Source: an uncultured Halomonas sp. (GTDB lineage: Bacteria > Pseudomonadota > Gammaproteobacteria > Pseudomonadales > Halomonadaceae). From it: DNA of 64,000 bases. Location of the stretch: positions 124,001 to 188,000 of the forward strand of contig NZ_CANMVL010000010.1 in NCBI RefSeq assembly GCF_947501415.1, read 5' to 3'. This document shows positions 18,452 to 27,090 of the stretch, one piece after another. The notes under the pieces were generated by a model that was not told the origin of the DNA, did not search any database, and was given only the letters and a program-made list of their open reading frames with translations. The position numbers and the translations under genes were made by a program. Every line of letters begins with the position of its first letter. Within the stretch, counting starts at the first letter, position 1.

Positions 18452-19102
18452 ATGAGTGACTATCTGCTGGAAGAGCAGGAACTAAGCGCCGCAAAGATCT
18501 ACCGGCTGTTCTCGGGCAGCATCTGTCCGCGGCCCATCGCCTGGGTCTCGACTCTGGACGACCGGGGCAATGCCAACCTGGCACCCTTTTCCTTTTTCAA
18601 TGTCGTCAGCGTCAACCCGCCGGTGCTGGGGTTTTCCCCCCTGCTCGATGGAGACGCCAACCCCAAGGACACCATTCGCAACCTGGAGCAGGTGGGCGAG
18701 TGTGTGGTGCATATCAGCGGTGAGGGATTGGTGCAGGAGATGAATGCCACCAGTGCGGGACTCGAGCACGGTGATGACGAATTCATCCACGCCGGGCTCG
18801 AGAAGGTGGCCATGGCAGGCGTTTCGGTACCCAGGGTGGCCGGGGCACCGGTCGCCTTCGGCTGTCGACTGCGCGAGATCATCCGCTTCGGTGATCAACC
18901 ACTGGCCGGCAACCTGGTGCTCGCCGAGGTGGTGTCGATTCATGTCGACGATGCCGTATGGGATGGCCGGCACGTCAGTGTCGAGGGGCTGCGCCCCCTC
19001 GGGCGAATGGCCGGCAATGACTACGCCCGCTGCAGCGATCTCTTCGAGGTGGAGCGCCCCGCCTCGGGTAGCTCACTGACCCGGGATGAGCGGGGACGCT
19101 GA
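18452..19102 (+). CDS. Flavin reductase-like domain protein (FMN-binding split barrel)
   Basis: 216 residues, cytosolic. It contains the flavin-reductase-like FMN-binding core with CPRPIAWVSTLDDRGNANLA (about 28-47), FSFFNVVSVNPPVLGFSP and KDTIRNLEQVGECVVH, matching the large family annotated as flavin reductase or NADPH-FMN oxidoreductase. Specific partners are unknown. It is divergent from the broken pirin gene and convergent with the malonyl-CoA synthetase pseudogene. The upstream 250 bp are unusually AT-rich for the window (around 18280-18350) and probably hold the promoter. The start follows a GGGGATACGGT purine stretch. Confidence 0.88.
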   Translation: MSDYLLEEQELSAAKIYRLFSGSICPRPIAWVSTLDDRGNANLAPFSFFNVVSVNPPVLGFSPLLDGDANPKDTIRNLEQVGECVVHISGEGLVQEMNATSAGLEHGDDEFIHAGLEKVAMAGVSVPRVAGAPVAFGCRLREIIRFGDQPLAGNLVLAEVVSIHVDDAVWDGRHVSVEGLRPLGRMAGNDYARCSDLFEVERPASGSSLTRDERGR

Positions 19103-19895
19103 GGCTGGCCGCGCCGGCCGAGGGTGTGGGCGCGGCCATCATCGCTATCTTTCTGGCGTCACGGGCTCAGCGGTAGGTGTCCTGGAACTGCTGGCGCAGC
19201 TGGTTCTTCTGCACCTTGCCCATGGTGTTGCGGGGCAGACTGTCGATGAAGAACACCCGCCTGGGCTGCTTGTAACGGGCCAGCCGCCCCTCGAGATGGC
19301 CGAGCACTTCAGCCTCGTCGAGACTGGCTCCGGGCTGGAGTACCACCACGGCGGTAACGCCCTCGCCAAGGTCGGGGTGGGGCAGGCCGATCACCGCCGA
19401 CTCCACCACGCCTGCCTGCTCGTCGATGACCTCCTCTGCCTCCCTGGGGTAGACATTGAAACCACCGGAGATCACCAGGTCCTTGTCACGGCCGACGATC
19501 TGCACGTAGCCATGATCGTCGATCATGGCCAGGTCGCCGGTAATGAAGAAGCCGTCATCCAGCAGCTCCTCACGCGTCTTCTCGGGCATGCGCCAGTAGC
19601 CGATGAAGACGTTGGGGCCGCGCACCTGAAGGATGCCGATCTCGCCATCGGCCACCTCCCGGCCGGTCTCGCGATCGATGATACGAATCTCCACCCCCGG
19701 TAGCGGCCGACCCACGGTGCCGGCCCGGCGCGTCCCGTCGTAGGGGTTGGAGATATTCATCAAAATTGCGCGAGAGACCCCTGCCTTCAGGCATGGGGAG
19801 GGATAGCGCGTCGTCCGCCAGGACGACCCTGTTCTCGCTGCCTCTATTTTTGATGGTTGCTATTTACACATGTTTGTTTATACAGTATGTATATG

Positions 19896-21038
19896 ATGAA
19901 ACGCGCTTACCGATACCGCTTCTATCCGACGCCTGAGCAAGAACAGCTTCTTGCTCGGACGTTTGGCTGTGTGCGTTTCGTCTACAACGCGGTGCTTCGC
20001 TATCGCACCGATGCGTTCTACGAGCGCCGAGAGAAGATCGGCTATGTGGCCGCGAACGCCGAGCTGTCGCGGATGAAAAAGGCCGAGGACACGGCCTTCC
20101 TCAATGAGGTCAGCTCGGTTCCGCTTCAGCAGTGCCTTCGACACCAGCAGACGGCTTTCAAGAACTTCTTCGAAGGCCGTGCCCGCTACCCGAACTTCAA
20201 GAGCAAGCGTCACCGCCAGTCGGCGGAGTTTACTCGCTCCGGGTTCAAGTACCGAGACGGAAAGCTGTTTCTTGCCAAGTGCAAGGAGCCGCTGCCGGTG
20301 CGTTGGAGCCGCGAGCTGCCCAGCGAACCGACGACTATCACCGTGACCAAGGACTCGGCAGGCCGCTACTTCGTCAGCTGCTTGTGCGAGTTCGATCCCG
20401 AGACGCTGCCCGTGACCCCGAAAGTGGTGGGCATCGACCTCGGTTTGAAAGACCTGGTCGTCACCAGCGACGGGCATCGAATCGGCAATCCCCACCATAC
20501 GGTGAAGTACGCGACCCGCCTGGCCAAGGCGCAGCGGAACCTGAGCAAGAAAAAGCTCGGCTCCAAGAACCGCGCCAAGGCCAGGCAGAAGGTCGCCCGT
20601 CTTCACGCCAAGATCTTCGATTGCCGGATGGACAACTTGCACAAGCTGTCCCGCCAGATCGTCAACGAGAACCAAGTGATCTGCGTCGAGTCCCTCAAGG
20701 TGAAGAACATGCTGCGCAACCCTGCCCTGGCCAAGTCGATCAGCGACGCTGGCTGGGGCGAGTTCGTCCGCCAACTGGAATACAAGGCGGCTTGGGCGGG
20801 TCGGCAACTGGCGGCCATCGACCAGTGGTACCCGTCCAGCAAACGCTGCTCCGGCTGCGGGCATGTGATGCCCGAGATGCCGTTGCAGGTTCGTGCCTGG
20901 ACGTGCCCCGAATGCGCAAGCGAACACGACCGTGACGTGAACGCCGCGGTCAACATTAAAGCCGCCGGGCTGGCGGTGTTAGCCCTTGGAGAGAATGTAA
21001 GCGGCATGGAGCAAGTCTCCGTGTCCGGTTCTCGGTGA
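19896..21038 (+). CDS. tnpB: TnpB RNA-guided nuclease (IS200/IS605 OrfB)
   Basis: 380 residues from MKRAYRYRFYPTPEQEQ, the normal TnpB start; in-frame ATGs further upstream look too long. The RuvC-like catalytic acids are present: Asp in VVGIDLGLKDLVV (about 188), Glu in VICVESLKVKNM (about 265) and Asp in EHDRDVNAAVNIK (about 347). The zinc finger CSGC...CPEC (about 319-340) is intact. TnpB proteins are programmable nucleases guided by an omega-RNA from the element's right end, related to Cas12. All key residues are in place, so this copy is probably functional. AT-rich sequence at 19855-19890 likely holds its promoter. Confidence 0.93.
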   Translation: MKRAYRYRFYPTPEQEQLLARTFGCVRFVYNAVLRYRTDAFYERREKIGYVAANAELSRMKKAEDTAFLNEVSSVPLQQCLRHQQTAFKNFFEGRARYPNFKSKRHRQSAEFTRSGFKYRDGKLFLAKCKEPLPVRWSRELPSEPTTITVTKDSAGRYFVSCLCEFDPETLPVTPKVVGIDLGLKDLVVTSDGHRIGNPHHTVKYATRLAKAQRNLSKKKLGSKNRAKARQKVARLHAKIFDCRMDNLHKLSRQIVNENQVICVESLKVKNMLRNPALAKSISDAGWGEFVRQLEYKAAWAGRQLAAIDQWYPSSKRCSGCGHVMPEMPLQVRAWTCPECASEHDRDVNAAVNIKAAGLAVLALGENVSGMEQVSVSGSR

Positions 21039-21075
21039 ATTGGGAATCCCCTGGCTTCAGACATGGGGAGCAGTC
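20930..21075 (+). ncRNA. Predicted omega-RNA scaffold at the right end of the TnpB element
   Basis: In studied IS200/IS605 elements the guide RNA overlaps the tnpB 3' end, runs through the right-end hairpin and finishes with a guide copied from the flanking DNA. Here the hairpin around 21045-21066 and the TCAA end match that pattern. The guide would begin at 21076 with GTTGGTCTCGGTCATG, matB sequence. The 5' boundary is a guess. Confidence 0.4.
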
Positions 21076-22051
21076 AAGTTGGTCTCGGTCATGCCGTAGC
21101 GCTCGAGGATGGCGTGGCCGGTCTTCTCCTCGAAGGCCTGGTGAGTCTCGGCGGTGAGCGGTGCCGAACCGGAAACGAACAGTCGCATCCTGGCGGTAAC
21201 CTCGGGAGTCAGACGCGGGTCTGCCACCAGGCGGGTATAGAAGGTGGGTACCCCCATCAGCACCGTGCCGTGGTGCATCGCCTCGACGATCATGTCGGCA
21301 TCGAACTTGGCCAGGAAGAGCATGCTGGCGCCCGCCATCAGGGTGACGTTACAGGCCACGAAGAGGCCGTGGGTGTGGAAGATCGGCAGGGCGTGGATCA
21401 GCCGGTCCGTTTTGCTGAAGTGCCATGCCTCGGCCAGGGTGGCGGCATTCGAGGCGAGGTTGCGGTGGGTGAGCATGGCTCCCTTGGAGCGCCCGGTGGT
21501 GCCGGAGGTGTAGAGGATGGCGGCCAGATCGTTCTCGTCGCGGGGTTCCACCGCCTCGTGCGGGGTCGCCGCCGCGGCCGCTTCCATCAGGCTGCCGTCG
21601 GCGGCGGTGCCCAGGGTCTGTACCGCAGGGCAGCCGGTCTCGGCGGCGAGTGTGCGCGCCTCCTCCACGGCGGCGGGGCGACAGACGAACAGCGCCGGCT
21701 CGGCGTCACCGAGGAAGTAGCGGATCTCGTCGCCGGTGTAGCCGGTGTTGAGTGGCAGATAGACGGCACCGATGCGCAGGGTAGCCAGGTAGAGCAGGAT
21801 TGCCTCGGGACTCTTGTCGACCTGCACCGCTACCCGATCGCCTGGCGCCGCGCCCAGCTCGATCAGGGCGCCGGCCAGGCGTGCACTCATGGCCAGCGCA
21901 TCGACGTATGAATAGTCGCGCCCCTCGCGGGTGGTGATGAAGTTGGCGTCGCCACGCTCGTGCATGCGGCGGGCAAAGGTCTCGAACAGGTTGTGGCTCA
22001 TCCTGGTCACGGCTCCTTGAAGTGTTGTCATCCGATGTTTCTGCCGCCGCA

Positions 22052-22540
22052 TCACAGCAGCATCGGCACCTCACCTGCCTCGAAGGCGAGCAGCCAGCGC
22101 TTGCGGCCGATGCCGCCGGCGTAGCCGGTCATGCGACCGTCACTGCCGATCACCCGGTGGCAGGGCACCACGATGGAGATGGGGTTTCTGCCGTTGGCGG
22201 CGCCTACCGCGCGCTGGCCGCCCTTGCTGCCCAGCTGCTCGGCGAGTTCGCCGTAGTTGCGGGTCTCGCCATAGGGGATCCTCTCGAGCGCGGACCACAC
22301 CCGGCGCTGGAAGTCGGTGCCCCGGGGGGCCAGCGGCAGGTCGAAGTCGCGGCGGGTGCCGGCAAAGTACTCGGCCAGCTGCTCGCGGGCCTGGTCGGTC
22401 AGCGGGCCGGGGCAGGGCGGGTCGGTCTCGGTATCGACGAAGTCGATCTCGGTGATGCCGGTTGCATTGGCGCGAAGGCGAATCAGGCCGAGGGCGTCGG
22501 CCGCCGGTGGCCGATAGTAGTCGAGGGTGTCGCGGCTCAT
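22052..22540 (-). CDS. ogt: Methylated-DNA-protein-cysteine methyltransferase
   Basis: A suicide repair protein that transfers the methyl group of O6-methylguanine to its own cysteine. 162 residues; the active-site motif [20 protein letters not shown] (about 121-140) contains the acceptor Cys. The N-terminal half carries [20 protein letters not shown], the DNA-binding helix-turn-helix region. AGGAG lies 6 nt before ATG 22540. It sits just upstream of the disrupted matB gene on the same strand. No Ada-type regulatory domain is present, so this is the constitutive Ogt type. Confidence 0.95.
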   Translation of the reverse strand: MSRDTLDYYRPPAADALGLIRLRANATGITEIDFVDTETDPPCPGPLTDQAREQLAEYFAGTRRDFDLPLAPRGTDFQRRVWSALERIPYGETRNYGELAEQLGSKGGQRAVGAANGRNPISIVVPCHRVIGSDGRMTGYAGGIGRKRWLLAFEAGEVPMLL

Positions 22541-22610
22541 GGGGTGCTCCTGGCAGTGCGAAGGCCTTCCCGGAGTCTACCCGCTTTGATGGGTGGTGCT
22601 ACAGAGTGAA

Positions 22611-22645
22611 ACGGCCCCGCGGGCAGCTCGTGCGCGCGGGGCCGT
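22611..22645 (-). terminator. Hairpin terminator after the symporter operon
   Basis: ACGGCCCCGC (22611-22620) pairs perfectly with GCGGGGCCGT (22636-22645), 10 bp with a 15-nt loop. Read leftward it is followed by TTTCACT, a short U-tract. It lies between the small transporter subunit and ogt. Confidence 0.7.
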
Positions 22646-22677
22646 TGCGGGCGACGCCTGAGTTTCACACCTGAGTG

Positions 22678-22809
22678 TCAGACCAGTTCGCGATTCTCTT
22701 CGCGCGCCTGGCGACGATCGCGGATCACGGCGCGGCAGATCAGTGCCAGTACGCCCAGGGTCAGGGCGGGCCAGATCAGTACATAGAAGGCAAACAGCGT
22801 AGTCATCAT
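22678..22809 (-). CDS. 43-residue single-helix protein, putative small subunit of the adjacent symporter
   Basis: MMTTLFAFYVLIWPALTLGV is followed by a short helix end and a basic tail (RDRRQAREENRELV): one membrane span of about 20 residues. GGAG lies 4 nt before the first ATG or 7 nt before the second. It follows the sodium/solute symporter gene by about 60 bp on the same strand. Tiny proteins of this kind are annotated as putative transporter small subunits beside such symporters; a role in stabilising or regulating the transporter is inferred. Confidence 0.8.
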   Translation of the reverse strand: MMTTLFAFYVLIWPALTLGVLALICRAVIRDRRQAREENRELV

Positions 22810-22869
22810 CGGTCTCCTCTGGATGAGGTCGGCGCTGCCGGCCTCATCCTCGTGGTTGATGGGTGGATA

Positions 22870-24573
22870 TCAGCGCTGGGTGGCGAGGCCGGCGGCGGCA
22901 GGTGCTTCTTCCGGTGCCGCGGTCGGCTTGTCGTTCTGTGCCGAGTCGCTGTAGTTGCCCACCCGTTCGGCGATGGTGTCGAAATCGAAGCGCTCGCGGC
23001 TGCTCAGGCTCATCACCACGCAGACCAGGGTGCTGGTGCCGTAGGCGGTCAGTGAGGCCAGCAGCACTGTGTAGTCGCGCAGGAAACCGGTGGCGAAGAT
23101 CAGCATGGCGATCAGCGCCAGGGTGCCGGCGATAAAGCCGACGGTGCGGCCGAAGAAGCCGAATGCCATCAGGCCGATGATCACGCCACCACCGATGCTG
23201 GCCAGCAGTTCGAAGAACAGGCCACCGGGACCGGCCAGGTCGACCAGCTCGAAACGCGCGACACAGAACAGCACCATGGCGACCAGTACCGAGACGGTAA
23301 AGGCCTGGTTGGTAATGCGGTCCCAGAAGCAGCTGGCGATCACCGGGAAGACAATGGCCCCCCACAGGGCACCGACGAAGACCAGCATCACCAGGATATC
23401 CAGCGAGAAGCTGGCGAAGACGATGCCGACGACCGTGGCGGTGATCATGGTCAGGCGGCCGACCAGCAGCATGCGCTGAGGATCCACCTTGCCGCGGGCG
23501 ATATTCTTGCCGTAGACGTCGGCCATCATGATCGCCGACAGTGCCGAGAGGTCGGAGTCGGCGGTGGAGGAGAGCGAGCCGATCACCAGGATAAAGAACA
23601 GCGCGATGAAGATCGGCGGCAGGTAGCCGGAGACCATCTGCGGGATCAGGTTGTTCATGTTGCCGTTCAGCGGCTCCATGCCCAGCGTCAGTGCCATCAG
23701 GCCGATCATGCCCAGGCCGATGACGATGGCGCCGTACCCCACGGTGGCGGTCAGGAAGGTCGGCTTGATGTGGTCTTCGTTCACCGCGAACAGGCGCTGG
23801 GAGATGGTCTGGTTGCCGATGGCATAGGCCAGCACGGCGACGAAGAAGGGCGCGCCCTGGTTGAGGATGGCGTCGCTGGAGAAGAAGTTGGTCTGCTCCG
23901 CGGTCAGGTTGTCGAGACCGGCGACCAGCTCAGTCGGGCCGCCCATGGCGAAGAACACTGCGGGAATGATCACGATGGCAATGGCCATGAGCGCCACCAG
24001 CTGGGCGAAGTCGGTGAGTACCGAGGCACGAAAGCCCGACCACAGGGTATAGAGCAGCACGCCGACACCGGAGATGATCACGCCGGCCTGGAAGGAGAGC
24101 GGGGAAAGTACCGAAACCAGCGCACCGGCGGCTGTGAAGTTGACCATCAGGCTGATGATGCTGCCCAGCACGTTGGATAAGGCCAGAATCAGCTGGCTGG
24201 AACTGCCGTGACGAGCGTGGATCAGCTCTCCCAGGGTGGCGGCGTTGGGGGCGAGCTTCCTGAAGCGCCGGCCGAACGGATAGATGAACAGGATCATCAG
24301 GGCACCCCACAGGCCATAGTGGATGGGGCCCGAGACGCCATAGGTGTAGCCGGAGGTGGCGGCGGCATAGAAGGAGGCGGCCCAGATCCAGGTGGCGGTC
24401 ATGCTGGCGGCGCCGATGCCGAACCCGATGCGATGGTTGGAGACCATGAACTCGTCGGCACACTCCTTCTTCTTGCGGATGCCGAGCGTGAGCAGGTAGG
24501 TGCCGCCGTAGAAGGCCAGCAGCAGCAGGATCACGGTCAGGGTGGAGAATTGGTATAGAGATTCGCTGTTCAA
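22870..24573 (-). CDS. Sodium:solute symporter family transporter
   Basis: About 567 residues with roughly 13-15 hydrophobic segments spread over the protein. Sodium-symporter features include the early VSNHRIGFGIGAASMTATWIW... region and the Na+-site segment ILVIGSLSSTADSDLSALSA (about 345-364), typical of the SSS family. The substrate is unknown; a small organic solute such as a carboxylate or urea-like compound would be guesswork. The open frame extends upstream to 24660, but TTG 24573 (start MNSESLYQFS) has GAGGGA 6-7 nt before it, whereas the upstream part is polar and without a ribosome site. It is co-directional with a 43-residue partner. Confidence 0.88.
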   Translation of the reverse strand: MNSESLYQFSTLTVILLLLAFYGGTYLLTLGIRKKKECADEFMVSNHRIGFGIGAASMTATWIWAASFYAAATSGYTYGVSGPIHYGLWGALMILFIYPFGRRFRKLAPNAATLGELIHARHGSSSQLILALSNVLGSIISLMVNFTAAGALVSVLSPLSFQAGVIISGVGVLLYTLWSGFRASVLTDFAQLVALMAIAIVIIPAVFFAMGGPTELVAGLDNLTAEQTNFFSSDAILNQGAPFFVAVLAYAIGNQTISQRLFAVNEDHIKPTFLTATVGYGAIVIGLGMIGLMALTLGMEPLNGNMNNLIPQMVSGYLPPIFIALFFILVIGSLSSTADSDLSALSAIMMADVYGKNIARGKVDPQRMLLVGRLTMITATVVGIVFASFSLDILVMLVFVGALWGAIVFPVIASCFWDRITNQAFTVSVLVAMVLFCVARFELVDLAGPGGLFFELLASIGGGVIIGLMAFGFFGRTVGFIAGTLALIAMLIFATGFLRDYTVLLASLTAYGTSTLVCVVMSLSSRERFDFDTIAERVGNYSDSAQNDKPTAAPEEAPAAAGLATQR

Positions 24574-25058
24574 GGGCAGTCCCTCGGTAGGTGGATAGAA
24601 CACGTCCTGAGCACTTCTTGTCGGTGCTGTCAGCAGGACGCAGTGGGCCGAGCCGGGCAAGATCCGAACGATAGACAGGGGCTTGCGCGCACAGGAGTTT
24701 CCTGGGCGGCGGCAGCGGCGCTGTAGCGGGTGGTCGGCTCTATGGCGGCAGGCGAGTGCCGCGGCAATACGGTATTACCCCAGCGCGGGGGGAGCAGGTG
24801 GAGGGCGTGACGGCATGCGCCTGCCCTTGTTGGCAAAGTGTAGCGACATGGATTCCTTCTCTTTCGATAACGTCATCGACGATCGGCCGAGGTAACGGCG
24901 ATCCAGTCTGCGATGAGGCAAGACCAGGTGGGCGGGGCGCAGGGGCCATCGCCCGTCAGAGAGCCGCTGGAGGCACGGTGGCCTGATCCAGGGCCCACTT
25001 ACCCTACCCACACAAGCGGGATATGTCCAATCGGTCTCGAATCAGAAGGCAATTGTGC
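24574..25058. other. Intergenic region between the symporter and the EamA exporter gene
   Basis: About 485 bases. Apart from the possible 24-residue leader frame, I see no convincing gene or clear terminator. The region should carry the symporter promoter on the minus strand. Confidence 0.4.
24775..24849 (-). CDS. Possible 24-residue leader peptide upstream of the symporter
   Basis: ATG 24849 is preceded by AAGGA with suitable spacing and opens MSLHFANKGRRMPSRPPPAP plus four residues before a TAA. It lies about 200 bp upstream of the symporter TTG start on the same strand. The proline run could slow ribosomes. There is no homology evidence, and chance occurrence is likely enough that confidence is low. 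Confidence 0.22.
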   Translation of the reverse strand: MSLHFANKGRRMPSRPPPAPPALG

Positions 25059-25994
25059 TCAGCTACGCCGAAAAGCTCGCCTGGAGAAGGAGGGGGCCAC
25101 GCGCTTCGGCTCCGCGGCGGCGACCACGCTGCCCGCGACCACCAGCACGGCCGCCAGCGGCAGTCGCCAGTCCGGTACGCTGACGCCCGCCAGTACCAGG
25201 AAGAGGGTGGCCACCACCGGCACGCCATGGGCCAGGTTGCCGACGCGGTGGGCCAGGGGATCGCGCATGGCGCGGTCCCAGGCCAGCATGGCCAGCCCGT
25301 AGGGGCCCAGCCCCAGGGCGATGACGATCACCAAAGTGTCCCTGGCGGGCAGGGCGATGGTGCCCTCCAGGGCCAGGCTGGCGGTGCCGGTCAGCAGGCT
25401 GGCGATCAGCAGCAGGTGTGGCATGCGATCCCCCAGGCGCCAGGCCGCGACCTGTCCCGCCAGGGAGTAGAGCGCCCAGCACAGCGCGCCCAGCGCAGCC
25501 AGCAGATAGCCCACCCAGGAGCCGGAGGCACCGCCGCTCAGCGCCTGGGGCCCCACCAGCAGCGCGGCGCCAGAGAAGGCCAGGCTGGTACCGAGCAGGC
25601 AGTTCCCCGGCAGGCGGCCCAGGGCTCGCCACTGGCTGGCCAGCAGAAACAGTACCGGCCAGGTGTAGAGAATCAGCGCGACCTGCTCGGCCGGCGCCCG
25701 GTTGAATGCGGCGAAGCAGGCGCCTACCGCACCGGCGGTCAACAGTGGCACTCCCAGGTAGACGACCACCCCTTCCACCGGACGAAGCGGGGCATCCCGG
25801 TGACGGCGACGGCGTGCCATGGGCAGGGTGCCCAGCGCACCGGCCAGCAGTGCCAGCGCCGAGAGGCGCAACGGCGGCAGGTCGCCCGCCTGATTGGCCA
25901 GCAGCGGTACCAGCGCCCACAGCAATACCGCCAGCGCCGCGGCGCCGCCGCCGAGCCAGGGAGAGTGTGTGAGGTGTGGGCGCTGAAGTTGCAT
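25059..25994 (-). CDS. DMT-superfamily transporter with EamA domains (YddG-like metabolite exporter)
   Basis: 311 residues with about ten hydrophobic segments in two repeated EamA halves. ALVPLLANQAGDLPPLRLSA opens the first half, and GYLLAALGALCWALYSLAGQ (about 152-171) opens the second. The C-terminal tail is basic (SFSRRAFRRS). Family members export amino acids or other metabolites. It is transcribed divergently from a LysR-type regulator with about 120 bp between them, the usual arrangement for a regulator controlling an efflux gene. Confidence 0.88.
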   Translation of the reverse strand: MQLQRPHLTHSPWLGGGAAALAVLLWALVPLLANQAGDLPPLRLSALALLAGALGTLPMARRRRHRDAPLRPVEGVVVYLGVPLLTAGAVGACFAAFNRAPAEQVALILYTWPVLFLLASQWRALGRLPGNCLLGTSLAFSGAALLVGPQALSGGASGSWVGYLLAALGALCWALYSLAGQVAAWRLGDRMPHLLLIASLLTGTASLALEGTIALPARDTLVIVIALGLGPYGLAMLAWDRAMRDPLAHRVGNLAHGVPVVATLFLVLAGVSVPDWRLPLAAVLVVAGSVVAAAEPKRVAPSFSRRAFRRS

Positions 25995-26094
25995 GGTCGC
26001 GGCCTCCCGTGAAGCGTGGGTGGAGTCAGGCTGGATGTTGACCCCATGCTAGCCGTGCCATACTCATCACAATATCGATCTTAATTGATCATTC

Positions 26095-26113
26095 TCATCA
26101 AGAGGTTTGATGA
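26095..26113. promoter_or_regulatory. Inverted repeat next to the LysR start
   Basis: TCATCAA (26095-26101) and TTGATGA (26107-26113) form a perfect palindrome with a 5-bp centre, ending 3 bp before the LysR ATG. It could be an autoregulatory operator or an mRNA hairpin over the ribosome site. Confidence 0.4.
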
Positions 26114-26116
26114 ATC

Positions 26117-27013
26117 ATGCGTGCTCCGACCCTCGATCTCGCCCTGCTGCGCACCCTGGTGGCGGTGGCCGATACCGGAAGCGTCACCGCCGCCGCACGG
26201 CGCCTGGCCTTTACCCAGTCGACCGTGAGCATGCAGCTCTCGCGCCTGGAGGCGGTGCTCGAGGTGTCGCTCCACGAGCGGCAGGGGCGGCGCATCCGCT
26301 TCACCGCCGAGGGGGAGCGGCTGCTGGAGCATGCCCGACGGCTGCTGGCGCTCAACGACGAGGTGCTGGCCGACATGCGTACACGGCGTGTCACTGGAGA
26401 ACTCAACCTGGGGATCCCCGAGGACTATGCCCCGCTGCTGACGGCGGTGTTCTCCTGGTTTCATCAGCTCTATCCGGATGTCGGCCTGCAGGTCACCTGC
26501 GGCGTCAGTGCCGAGCTGGTGGAGCGCGTGCGTGCCGATGAACTCGACCTGGCGCTGGTCACTCGTCAACGCCGTTCGCCGGGCGGCGAGGTGATCCGCC
26601 GCGAACCGCTGACCTGGGCGGTGGGGCTGGAGCGTCAGCCGCCGCTCTCCGATCCCCTGCCGCTGGCGCTCTATTCGCCCGGCGCGGACCTCTTTCGTGA
26701 GTCGGCGGAGGACGCCCTGGCCGCCGCGGGTCGCGACTGGCGGGTGGCCTATACTAGTCAATCCATGGCCGGGCTGGCACCGGTGGTGCAGGCGGGTCTG
26801 GCCATCGTGGTGGTCACCCGCAGCATGCTAGGGCCCCAGCTGCGTGCCCTGGACGAATCCAGCGGAATGCCGCCGCTGCCGGCCGTGGAGCTGGCCCTGC
26901 ACCGTGCCGCCCGCCGCCCGACCGAGCCCGCCCGGCGCCTGGCCGAGTTGATTCGTGAAGAGCTGGCGCCGGCCAGAATGAGCTGGGTCAGCCGGGACGA
27001 GCTGGGTCGATAG
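26117..27013 (+). CDS. LysR-family transcriptional regulator
   Basis: 298 residues. The N-terminal winged helix-turn-helix spans about 5-64 (LDLALLRTLVAVADTGSVTA, AARRLAFTQSTVSMQLSRLE), followed by a periplasmic-binding-like effector domain (about 90-290). It is divergent from the EamA exporter and probably controls it; an inverted repeat lies just before its ATG. The effector is not predictable. The last residues sit about 75 bp upstream of selO. Confidence 0.92.
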   Translation: MRAPTLDLALLRTLVAVADTGSVTAAARRLAFTQSTVSMQLSRLEAVLEVSLHERQGRRIRFTAEGERLLEHARRLLALNDEVLADMRTRRVTGELNLGIPEDYAPLLTAVFSWFHQLYPDVGLQVTCGVSAELVERVRADELDLALVTRQRRSPGGEVIRREPLTWAVGLERQPPLSDPLPLALYSPGADLFRESAEDALAAAGRDWRVAYTSQSMAGLAPVVQAGLAIVVVTRSMLGPQLRALDESSGMPPLPAVELALHRAARRPTEPARRLAELIREELAPARMSWVSRDELGR

Positions 27014-27090
27014 GGAGATGTCCGAGCGTTATACTCGGGTATTTACTCCTCTCTTTCCCCCGGCCACGCTGGCCCGCGACTGGAGCCGCC

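Larger units (their letters stand above)
19761..21075 (+). mobile_element. IS200/IS605-family TnpB-only element inserted in matB
   Basis: The element has no target duplication: matB reads seamlessly across 19760/21076. The left flank ends TTCAT (19756-19760), a likely target and TAM. The right end terminates in TCAA (21072-21075), the right cleavage tetranucleotide known from IS608. Both ends carry similar hairpins, CCCC-TGCC-TTCA-GGCA-TGGGG near 19778-19798 and CCCCTGGCTTCAGACATGGGG (two halves) near 21045-21066. There is no tnpA, so transposition would need a TnpA supplied in trans. Confidence 0.9.
19167..22001 (-). pseudogene. matB: Malonyl-CoA synthetase-type acyl-CoA ligase, split by a TnpB element
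   Basis: The 5' part (22001 to 21076) encodes an acyl-adenylate synthetase with AAILYTSGTTGRSKGAMLTH, IFHTHGLFVACN and ERYGMTETN. The 3' part (19760 to 19167) resumes exactly with MNISNPYDGTRRAGTVG, VRGPNVFIGYWRMPE, FFITGDLAMID, VISGGFNVYP and the catalytic Lys region PRNTMGKVQKNQL. The ETN-MNIS junction and overall order fit malonyl-CoA synthetase (MatB). Joining the halves gives a continuous frame of about 505 residues with no other lesion. The interrupted upstream fragment stops at 21057 inside the element. The start at 22001 has AAGGAG upstream; other in-frame ATGs lie further upstream. No malonate decarboxylase or transporter genes are adjacent. Confidence 0.9.
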
